DNA of 64,000 nucleotides from Brevundimonas sp. GTDB lineage: Bacteria; Pseudomonadota; Alphaproteobacteria; Caulobacterales; Caulobacteraceae. The position numbers were made by a program, and so were the translations under genes. Location of the stretch: NCBI GenBank assembly GCA_003248965.1, contig QFQU01000005.1, forward strand, positions 124,001-188,000. The letters are read 5' to 3'. Shown here in pieces: positions 33,735 through 40,601 of this stretch (its first letter is position 1; each line of letters opens with the position of its first letter). The notes beneath the pieces are model-generated. The model was not told the DNA's origin. It did no database searches and saw nothing but the letters and a program-made list of their open reading frames with translations.

Positions 33735-34399
33735 CGGGGCGGTACGGGGCCGCGCACGCCCCCGTCCTGGCGGCCGCCCTGCTGGCCGCGGGCCTGGCGC
33801 CCGATGTAGCCTCGGCCCTGACGGTGCGGCTGATGTCCGGCAGCGCCATCGGCATGGCCTCCACCTTCGAAAAGGATCCGAACGCGCCGCGCACGGTGTT
33901 CGAAAAGGCCGGGCCGGACAGCAGCCTGGAGAGCGTCTTCGTCGCCTCCGAAGTCGCGCCGGATCGGATCGAGACCACGCGCGGCCTGCTGACCGAGCTG
34001 AAGGCGCGACGCAGCGACGGGGCCATCGTCGTCGATCTGCCGGCCGACGTGCTGTTCGACTTCGACAAGGCGACCATCCGACCCGACGCCGAACCCGCCC
34101 TGGCCCGCGCGGCCGAACTGCTGAAAAGCTATCCCGGCGCCCAGATCACGATCGGGGGCCATACGGACGCCAAGGGCGACGACGCCTACAACGAGGCCTT
34201 GTCGCTGCGCCGCGCGCGGTCGGTGGCGGATCGATTGCAGTCCCCCGCCGCCGGTCGATCGATCAAGGCCGAGGGCTTCGGCGAGCGGCGGCCCGTCGCC
34301 CCCAACACCCGGCCCGACGGCGCCGACGACCCCGACGGCCGCCAGAAGAACCGCCGCGTCGAAATCCGCATCACGCCGCGCGCCAGCGGAGGAGGTTGA
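33731..34399 (+). CDS. OmpA-family peptidoglycan-binding protein
   Basis: A 222-aa exported protein. The signal peptide is about residues 1-29 (LAAALLAAGLAPDVASA). The C-terminal OmpA/MotB domain (about 105-215) shows VLFDFDKATIRPDAEPALAR, IGGHTDAKGDDAYNEALSL-RRARSVADRL and KNRRVEIRI, which bind meso-DAP in peptidoglycan. There is no eight-strand barrel, so it is a periplasmic or small envelope anchor. Start shares ATGA with the lipoprotein gene. Confidence 0.88.
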   Translation: MTGRYGAAHAPVLAAALLAAGLAPDVASALTVRLMSGSAIGMASTFEKDPNAPRTVFEKAGPDSSLESVFVASEVAPDRIETTRGLLTELKARRSDGAIVVDLPADVLFDFDKATIRPDAEPALARAAELLKSYPGAQITIGGHTDAKGDDAYNEALSLRRARSVADRLQSPAAGRSIKAEGFGERRPVAPNTRPDGADDPDGRQKNRRVEIRITPRASGGG

Positions 34400-34401
34400 A
34401 C

Positions 34402-34662
34402 ATGGCCCTGATCCCTTGTCCCGCCTGTGGTCGCCAGGTATCGCCGGCCGCCCCGACCTGCCCGAACTGCGGACATCCCATCGCGGCCGATACGGCGACG
34501 TCGCGCGGCGGCACGTTCAAGGAGGCCCTGACCCGGCCCGAGGCGGTCAAGAGCGGCTTCACCGTTCTGGGCGTCTTCGTCGCCGCCCCCTGGATCGCGC
34601 GTATCCTGGCGCTGCTGCTGTTCGTGATCCTGGCCATCGTGGTGGTGATCTACAGACACTGA
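34402..34662 (+). CDS. Small zinc-ribbon membrane protein
   Basis: An 86-aa protein with an N-terminal zinc ribbon (IPCPACGRQVSPAAPTCPNC, two CxxC pairs) and a C-terminal membrane helix (IARILALLLFVILAIVVVIY). GGAGG at 34391 sets the ATG at 34402. It follows the OmpA-like gene by 2 bp, so is likely in the same operon. Function unknown. Confidence 0.75.
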   Translation: MALIPCPACGRQVSPAAPTCPNCGHPIAADTATSRGGTFKEALTRPEAVKSGFTVLGVFVAAPWIARILALLLFVILAIVVVIYRH

Positions 34663-34708
34663 GCCGGCGGCTCACGCCCGGTTAACCCTGGCGGTCTAGG
34701 ATGGCGGC

Positions 34709-35929
34709 ATGAGCGAAGCCTCGGCCATGATCGTGGATGACGCCCTCCCGGACACGCCGGCGAAGGCGCGTCAGGCCTTGCTGAAACGGCTGGCCGACGT
34801 GGTCTCCCTGCCCGGCAGCCGGATCAACGCCTTCGAGCGGGCGGTGACGGGCGATCTTCTGGTCGAGATGCTGCGTCTGGCCTCGCCGCAGGAGCGTCGT
34901 CGCGTGGCGAACCGCCTGGCGCCGCTGGCCGAACTGCCCAACAGCGTGACGCGGCTGCTGCTGCGCGACGAGCCCGAGATCGCGGGCCTTCTTATCGAGC
35001 ATTGCGCCGCCCTGACCGACGCCGATCTGGTGGCCTGCGCCCGCGACGCCGGGACCGAACACAGGCGGTTGATCGCTATGCGCCGGGGCCTGAGCGAGAT
35101 CGTCACCGAGGCGCTGACGGCCTCCGAAGAGCTGGAGGTCATCGAGGCCGTGCTGCGCAACGCGACCGCGCGCCTGTCCCAGGTCGGGATCGAGGAGGCG
35201 GTGGGTCTCAGCCGCCAGCATCCCCCGCTGTGCGCCCCGTTGCTGAAGCGGCCGGAACTGCGTCCGTCCGGGGCCTATGTGATGTTCTGGTGGTGCGGCC
35301 CCGACGAGCGCCGCACGATCCTGCAACGGTTCGCCGTCTCGCGCGAGGTGATGCAGGAGGTGTCCGAGGACGTCTTCGCCCTGGCCGCGCGTGAGGACTG
35401 GGCCGATCCTGTCGTGCGCAAGGCGTTGCAGTTCATCGAGCGACGCCAGCGCAGCCGCGCCGCCATAGACAAGAGCCCGTTCGACAGCCTGGAGCAGGCG
35501 ATCGCGGTCGCGGCGCGCGACGGCCTGACCCGCGAGACGGCCTCGGAGATCGCCTTCCTGGCGGGGCTGAAACCGCTGACGGGCGCCAAGCTGCTGGGCG
35601 ATCCTGGCGGCGAGCCGCTGGCGATCCTGTGCAAGGCGACCGGGCTGTCGCGCGGCGATCTGCTGAACCTGTGGCGGTCGATGCGGCGCCCGGAGACGAC
35701 GCCGGACGGCGCTATACATCCCGATTGGGAACGGGTTCAGATCACCTATGAGATGCTGGCGGTTGATCGCGCCCAGACCGTATTGCGTTACTGGAATTGG
35801 ACTTTGTCGTCGGCGTTGACGCCGATGCTTCTACGCGCGATCCGAGACGGCGACGAAGAAGCGGTGGACGAGTATTCCGCCCCGGCGCGCGCGGCGATGA
35901 TGGTTCTGTCCGAAGACTTTCGCCGCTAA
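34709..35929 (+). CDS. DUF2336 family protein
   Basis: A 406-aa, all-helical soluble protein of a Caulobacterales/alphaproteobacterial family of unknown function. HEAT-like helical hairpins repeat through the chain (VTGDLLVEMLRLASPQERRR, RLLLRDEPEIAGLLIEHCAA-LTDADLV). A paralogue lies on the opposite strand at 36719-37834, on the other side of mucR. The C-terminal SALTPMLLRAIRDGDEEAVD extends beyond the core. The start ATG at 34709 is natural. Confidence 0.75.
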   Translation: MSEASAMIVDDALPDTPAKARQALLKRLADVVSLPGSRINAFERAVTGDLLVEMLRLASPQERRRVANRLAPLAELPNSVTRLLLRDEPEIAGLLIEHCAALTDADLVACARDAGTEHRRLIAMRRGLSEIVTEALTASEELEVIEAVLRNATARLSQVGIEEAVGLSRQHPPLCAPLLKRPELRPSGAYVMFWWCGPDERRTILQRFAVSREVMQEVSEDVFALAAREDWADPVVRKALQFIERRQRSRAAIDKSPFDSLEQAIAVAARDGLTRETASEIAFLAGLKPLTGAKLLGDPGGEPLAILCKATGLSRGDLLNLWRSMRRPETTPDGAIHPDWERVQITYEMLAVDRAQTVLRYWNWTLSSALTPMLLRAIRDGDEEAVDEYSAPARAAMMVLSEDFRR

Positions 35930-35955
35930 GATCATGCAATCCCAAATAGGGAGAT

Positions 35956-35975
35956 CACACGCCTGATTACGTGTG
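35956..35975. promoter_or_regulatory. Inverted repeat upstream of mucR
   Basis: CACACG (35956-35961) faces CGTGTG (35970-35975) across 8 bp in the 150-bp gap before mucR. Possible operator; mucR genes are commonly autoregulated, but MucR sites are usually AT-rich, so assignment is weak. Confidence 0.3.
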
Positions 35976-36079
35976 CCGATGCTGTGTTGCCATTGTGGGC
36001 GAACAACACTATCAACTCTGTTCCATGGAATCGGCTGGCGTTTCAGTCGAACTGAATATAGCCGAAGGCGAAGCCGAGA

Positions 36080-36508
36080 ATGGACGAGAATCCCCAACTG
36101 CTCGAAATGACCGCTGACATCGTGTCGGCCTATGTCGGCAACAACACCGTCGCCGCCGAGACCCTGCCGTCGCTGATCGCCAGTATTCACGCCGCGCTGT
36201 CGGGCGTCACCGCCGGTCCGGTGGAGCCCGAGCCCGAACCCAAGGAACCGGCTGTTCCGATCCGCAAGTCGATCAGCCCCGACTTCTTGATCTGCCTGGA
36301 AGACGGCCGCAAGTTCAAGTCGTTGAAGCGTCACCTGCGCACCAAATACGACATGAGCCCCGAAGAATACCGCGCCAAGTGGAACCTGCCCAAGGATTAC
36401 CCCATGGTCGCCCCGAACTACGCCAAGGCGCGTTCGGAACTGGCCAAGCAGATGGGGCTGGGCCAGGGCGGCCGTAAACCGGCCCGCGCCCCGCGCCCCA
36501 AGAAGTAA
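36080..36508 (+). CDS. mucR: MucR/Ros family zinc-finger transcriptional regulator
   Basis: A 142-aa regulator; in Caulobacter MucR1/2 represses S-phase genes and works in the CtrA-SciP circuit. The N-terminal oligomerisation part is MDENPQLLEMTADIVSAYVG; the zinc-finger region is SPDFLICLEDGRKFKSLKRH followed by LRTKYDMSPEEYRAKWNLP. As in other MucR proteins the second ligand position is D rather than C. The basic tail is KKPARAP-like. Own terminator follows. Confidence 0.93.
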   Translation: MDENPQLLEMTADIVSAYVGNNTVAAETLPSLIASIHAALSGVTAGPVEPEPEPKEPAVPIRKSISPDFLICLEDGRKFKSLKRHLRTKYDMSPEEYRAKWNLPKDYPMVAPNYAKARSELAKQMGLGQGGRKPARAPRPKK

Positions 36509-36530
36509 GCCGGTCTTTTCCGACCTGACG

Positions 36531-36561
36531 ACGCCCGCTTCCGAAAGGAGGCGGGCGTTTT
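36531..36561 (+). terminator. mucR terminator
   Basis: ACGCCCGC (36531-36538) pairs with GCGGGCGT (36551-36558), then TTT; 23 bp after the mucR stop. Confidence 0.8.
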
Positions 36562-36578
36562 GCTTTGGGGGCTCAAGT

Positions 36579-36706
36579 CTCCGCTCATCCCCGCGAAAGC
36601 GGGGACCCAGACCTTAAGCATCGCCTGGCGCTAGACCACCAATCGTTCCGGCCTAAACGCCTATCGCCAAAGCACTGGGTCCCCGCTTTCGCGGGGATGA
36701 GCAGAG
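36579..36706. repeat. Large inverted repeat of two self-complementary hairpins
   Basis: Arms 36584-36610 and 36675-36701 are perfect 27-bp inverted copies, and each arm contains its own hairpin CCCCGC-GAAA-GCGGGG. The match extends outwards with one mismatch. It fills the space between mucR and the DUF2336 gene: a REP/BIME-like intergenic element, different in sequence from those in the GTA cluster. Confidence 0.8.
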
Positions 36707-36718
36707 AGGGCCGGGTGT

Positions 36719-37834
36719 CTACGCCGCCTGGGCGCCGCGGCGCATCCGCCAGAAGCGCAGGGTGCGCAGCGCGGCGTCGCGGGTCAGTTCGCCGTACATC
36801 CGGCCATAGGCGGCGGCCTTGCCCATCGGATTGTCCTCGGACCCCAGGACCGCCACGGCGTAGGTCAGATAGATGGCGCGGTCCATGTCCGCCGCCTTGC
36901 AGACCACCGACAGGGCGTCCAGGTCCTTGCGTTCGACGATGCCGCGCGCGGTATGGAAATCCACGTCCGCCAGCTTGGACAGAGCGATCAGGAACGGCGT
37001 GCGGCCGTTGGCGCGCAGGAAGCGGATCAGCACCTCGGGCGTCAGCTGGCCAGCGGCCTGCAGTTCGTCGACATAGGCCAGGTTCTCGGCGTAGTCGGCC
37101 GGCAGCGCCCCGTCCTCGGCGGCGACCCGCGCGCGGCCGGCGGCCAGGGCCGCCTCCAGCAGTTCGGGGTCCATACGGGCGTTCTGCTCCAGGATCTGCT
37201 GACGCAGCCGGACCTCGACGGCGAAATACATCTCGTTCAGCAGGTCGGCGGGCAGGCTCTTGCGCTCGACCGTGGCGGCGTGAAGGGCGGGGTTGACCTT
37301 GGCCCGTTCCACCGCCGTCTCGGACGCGGCGCGCGACAGGCGGGCGCCGTCGTTGCGCAGCAGCGCGTTCAGGGTGTCGTCGTCCCCGTGTTCGACGATG
37401 ACGTCCGACACCGCCTCGGAGACCACGGCGCGGCCCGAGACGGCGCGCAGATGGGCCTGGCCGCGCTTGCGCGCCACCTGGATCAGGTCGTCGTCGGTCA
37501 GCACCGGGGAGACGCGCAGCACCGGTTCGGCGACCTCGACCGCGTCATGGGCGAAGCGGCGGATCAGGCTGTGCGGTGCGTTGGGGGCCGGGGCGAAACG
37601 GGCGGCCAGTTCGGCGCGCACCACCACCTCCATGTCGTCGCACAGCCGCGCCAGGACATCGCCGTAGAGGGCGTTCTCGTTGGCGTTCTGTTCGGCGGCG
37701 CCGAAGAAGTGGTCGGTCAGTTCGCGCAGCAGCAGGCGACGCTTCTCGCTGGACTCCTCGCCGGCGAGGGCGATCAGGTCGGGCAGGCGCGAAGCTTGGA
37801 TGGTGGCGGACTCGACGGCGGAAGGGGCGTTCAT
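36719..37834 (-). CDS. DUF2336 family protein (second copy)
   Basis: A 371-aa helical protein of the same family as 34709-35929. The repeat-like core includes LRELTDHFFGAAEQNANENA, LCDDMEVVVRAELAARFAPA and VLRVSPVLTDDDLIQVARKR. Its ATG overlaps the stop of the upstream secreted protein gene (ATGA, 37831-37834). Function unknown. The opposite orientation and different neighbours suggest paralogues rather than a recent duplication. Confidence 0.78.
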   Translation of the reverse strand: MNAPSAVESATIQASRLPDLIALAGEESSEKRRLLLRELTDHFFGAAEQNANENALYGDVLARLCDDMEVVVRAELAARFAPAPNAPHSLIRRFAHDAVEVAEPVLRVSPVLTDDDLIQVARKRGQAHLRAVSGRAVVSEAVSDVIVEHGDDDTLNALLRNDGARLSRAASETAVERAKVNPALHAATVERKSLPADLLNEMYFAVEVRLRQQILEQNARMDPELLEAALAAGRARVAAEDGALPADYAENLAYVDELQAAGQLTPEVLIRFLRANGRTPFLIALSKLADVDFHTARGIVERKDLDALSVVCKAADMDRAIYLTYAVAVLGSEDNPMGKAAAYGRMYGELTRDAALRTLRFWRMRRGAQAA

Positions 37835-38754
37835 GGGAGGGCGTCGGGCTCGGTCTGGGGCATGGGCCGCACCTTGCCGGAGGCGTCGCGCATCAGGGCG
37901 GGCGGGGCGTCGGGCTGGGCAAGGTCGGTGGAGGATGGGGTCTGGCTGATCTCGACCGGCAGGGCGTCGAGATAGGTTTGCTGCGGGGCCGGGATCGCGT
38001 CCGGATGGCGGCCCGCCTGACGGTGGACGGAATAGTAGCGCACGCCCTGGGCCTGGGTCTGAGGCTGAAGGGCGGCTATCTGGTTCGGAGCGGCAGCGGC
38101 CGGCGGGGCCGGCTCCACGCCTTGGGGCCGCTGCAGGCGGAAGATGGCGGCGTCGCGTCGCGGCGCCATCGGATCGACCATGGCCGGGACGGGCTCGGCG
38201 GCGGCGGGCGCGGCCGCCTGGCTGGCCTGAACCGAAGCGGGGGCCGGGGCTTGGGTCGACGTCGGGGTCAGCACCGGAGTCGGCACCGGGGGGGCAGGCG
38301 ACGGTTCGGGGGCCGATGCGATGGGCGTCGCCTCGGTCTCGGCTTGAACGGGCCGAGGTTGAACCTGCGGCGTCGGCGACGGATAGGCGCGCGGCAGACC
38401 GGTGTTCGGGGCGGCGGCGGTCGGCGCGCTCCACGCGGTCGCTGGCGTCAGGCCGCGATGCGGCGACGCCACGGGGTTCGGCGCGGTCGCTGCGGGGGCG
38501 GCCGGCGCTGGGGCGTCGAGGCGGGCCAGCGGCGGCAGGGCGGGGTCGCGCGTCGCGCCGCCGCCGGCCAGGGCCACCGTCGTCGGGCGCCGGGCCGGGC
38601 TCGCCGCGACTGCGGGCTTTCCGGGCCAGGAGAGGTAGCGCAGGCCCGCGCCGTTGGTCGGCGCCTGTTGCGCGGCGGCGGGTCCGGCGATGACGCAGGC
38701 GAGCGTCATGGCGGACGACAGGATCACGAACGGCTGGGCGATCAGATGGCGCAA
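37831..38754 (-). CDS. Exported Pro/Ala-rich protein coupled to DUF2336
   Basis: A 307-aa protein with a signal peptide (about 1-28, ending VIAGPAAAQQ) and a long low-complexity Pro/Ala/Thr linker (about 50-205). Two short conserved-looking motifs stand out: GLRYLSWPGKP near the mature N-terminus and GVRYYSVHRQAGRHPDAIP near residue 235. No family recognised. The linker suggests a periplasm- or wall-spanning protein. It is translationally coupled to the DUF2336 gene. Confidence 0.65.
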   Translation of the reverse strand: MRHLIAQPFVILSSAMTLACVIAGPAAAQQAPTNGAGLRYLSWPGKPAVAASPARRPTTVALAGGGATRDPALPPLARLDAPAPAAPAATAPNPVASPHRGLTPATAWSAPTAAAPNTGLPRAYPSPTPQVQPRPVQAETEATPIASAPEPSPAPPVPTPVLTPTSTQAPAPASVQASQAAAPAAAEPVPAMVDPMAPRRDAAIFRLQRPQGVEPAPPAAAAPNQIAALQPQTQAQGVRYYSVHRQAGRHPDAIPAPQQTYLDALPVEISQTPSSTDLAQPDAPPALMRDASGKVRPMPQTEPDALP

Positions 38755-38848
38755 GGCGGCGCTCCCGCGGAGAAGGGTCGCCCACAGCTTAGGCGTGACC
38801 GCTTAATCGCGCGCTAACGCGGCGACCGGCGATAGGCGGGGACGGCGC

Positions 38849-39895
38849 TCAGCCTCGGCCGGGCAGATAGGCGTTGGTGAAGGCCTCGCGCCAGTTCAGG
38901 CCGGGGTCGTAGACGCCCGTCTGGCTGGTCGCCTCGAAGAAGGCGCGCCAGCGGTCCTCGGTCATGGCGCCCAGGCCGTAGAGGGCGGCGTCCCCCCCGT
39001 CGACGACGGCGTTGTCGCGCAGCTTGTCGCGCGCCTGGTCCAGCATGGCCTGGGTCATGTCCGGGTTGTCCTTGCGGATCAGGGCGTCGGCGGCCGAGGC
39101 GTCGCCTCTCAGATAGTCGCGCCACCCTTCCGCCGAGGCGGCGATGAAGCTGCGCAGGGCGGCGGCGTTGTCCCGGGCGAAGGCGTTGGGCGCCAGCACC
39201 ATGGCGGCGTAGGACGGATAGCCGTCGTCGGCCAGCAGGAAGACCTTCGGCTCGAACCCGCCCTCCTGCTCGACGCGATAGGGTTCGGACGTCAGATAGC
39301 CCTGCTGCACCGCGCGGCGGTCCTCCAGAAACGCCTTCAGGTCGCCGGCGTAGGGGCGGACCTGGGCGTCGGTGAAGCCGTATTTGGCCTTCAGCCAGAC
39401 CCAGAAGCCGTTCAGCGACGACTCGGCCAGAAGGAAGGGCCGGGTCTTCAGCTCGGCGATGGTCTTCAGGGCCGGATCGGGATGGGCGATCAGAATCTGC
39501 GGGTCCTTCTGGAAGAAGGCCGCGACCGCCTTCACCGGCGCGCCGGATGCGACCAGATTCATCGGCACGAAACTGTTGGACCCCATGCCCAGCTCGACCG
39601 CGCCGGACGCCAGCAACTGGGGCATGTTCACCCCGGGTCCGCCCTGCACGATCTGGACGTTCAGCCCGCGCTTCTCATAGGCCCCCGACGCCAGGGCCTG
39701 ATAGAAGCCGCCGTGTTCGGCCTGGGCGCGCCAGTCGGTGGCGAAGCGCAGCCGCACGCGTCCCTGTTCGTCCACCGGCGCCTCGGCGCGGTCGCAAGCC
39801 TTCAGACTCAGGCCCGCGCCGCCCAGAACGGCGGCGGCCCCCGCCATCAAGGCGTTGCGGCGGGTCAGGAGGGTGCGATTCCCACGCTGGAACAT
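38849..39895 (-). CDS. ABC transporter substrate-binding protein, SsuA/THI5-like
   Basis: A 348-aa exported protein. A twin-arginine-type signal (LTRRNALMAGAAAVLGGAGL) ends near SLKAC, a possible lipobox. The mature part is an NMT1/THI5/SsuA fold: LRFATDWRAQAEHGGFYQAL, VQIVQGGPGVNMPQLLASGA and VELGMGSNSF. Family members bind hydroxymethylpyrimidine, sulfonates, nitrate or similar. No permease or ATPase gene is adjacent here, so it is an orphan in this window and the substrate is open. Confidence 0.82.
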   Translation of the reverse strand: MFQRGNRTLLTRRNALMAGAAAVLGGAGLSLKACDRAEAPVDEQGRVRLRFATDWRAQAEHGGFYQALASGAYEKRGLNVQIVQGGPGVNMPQLLASGAVELGMGSNSFVPMNLVASGAPVKAVAAFFQKDPQILIAHPDPALKTIAELKTRPFLLAESSLNGFWVWLKAKYGFTDAQVRPYAGDLKAFLEDRRAVQQGYLTSEPYRVEQEGGFEPKVFLLADDGYPSYAAMVLAPNAFARDNAAALRSFIAASAEGWRDYLRGDASAADALIRKDNPDMTQAMLDQARDKLRDNAVVDGGDAALYGLGAMTEDRWRAFFEATSQTGVYDPGLNWREAFTNAYLPGRG

Positions 39896-40601
39896 GTCCC
39901 TGCTTTACGGGGCGACGACGGCGATGGGAAGGCGGCAGGTCAATCGGCGCCCCCGAGGAACGTCGCGCCCAGAATTGAGCGAGGGGACGAAGTCTTCGGG
40001 CGGACCCGTCGACTTCGTCCCCTCGCCAAGTCCGGGTTGGACTTGGCCGTTCGGGTCTGGACCTCGGCCTGGGCGTCGTCGCGGGGCGAACCCTTCGAGG
40101 ACGGTCGGCTGTATCCTGTCGCGCTCCGGGTCTCCGGCGTTCCGCGGATTGCGTCCGCGCCGTCCTTCGATCCCGATCCGGTTCCTCTGACGCCGCCGAT
40201 CCGAGGATCGTTCGAAGTCCGAAGCCTTGATCCCGCCCGTCGCCCGTTACGGTCCGAAAACCGCCCGAAACGTCGGGTCGTAGAGCCGGGCCGGTTCGCT
40301 TGAGGTCCGGGTCTCCCCGAATTTCCGCGCCGCCGTGTCCCTTGGCCCGTTGACGTTCCGACGAAATCGGCTATGAGGCAAGCGCCCCGAGCGGCGTCCG
40401 TGTGCATCACCGGGCCCGTCGCGGTGGACAAGCCTGTGAATATCGGTGGACGGATCAAATTCGCGCTGGCGGATCAGGCCGTTGCCTTGTCCACAAGAAG
40501 ACGCGAAATCGCTGCTGTGTGCGGTTTCGCACCGTTCGGCCTGCAACGAGTTCGCCCCATCCGGGTTGTGAGGTTCAGCCGTACGTCCTTGGGGGATCCG
40601 C
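39896..40601. other. 706-bp gap without a supported gene; contains strong inverted repeats
   Basis: Several open frames cross this gap but none looks like protein. A perfect 16-bp inverted repeat (39979-39994 against 40011-40026) is followed at once by a second hairpin (CCAAGTCC 40026-40033, GGACTTGG 40039-40046). The rest is GC-rich with no clear promoter. It could be a non-coding RNA, a repeat element or decayed gene. Confidence 0.5.
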
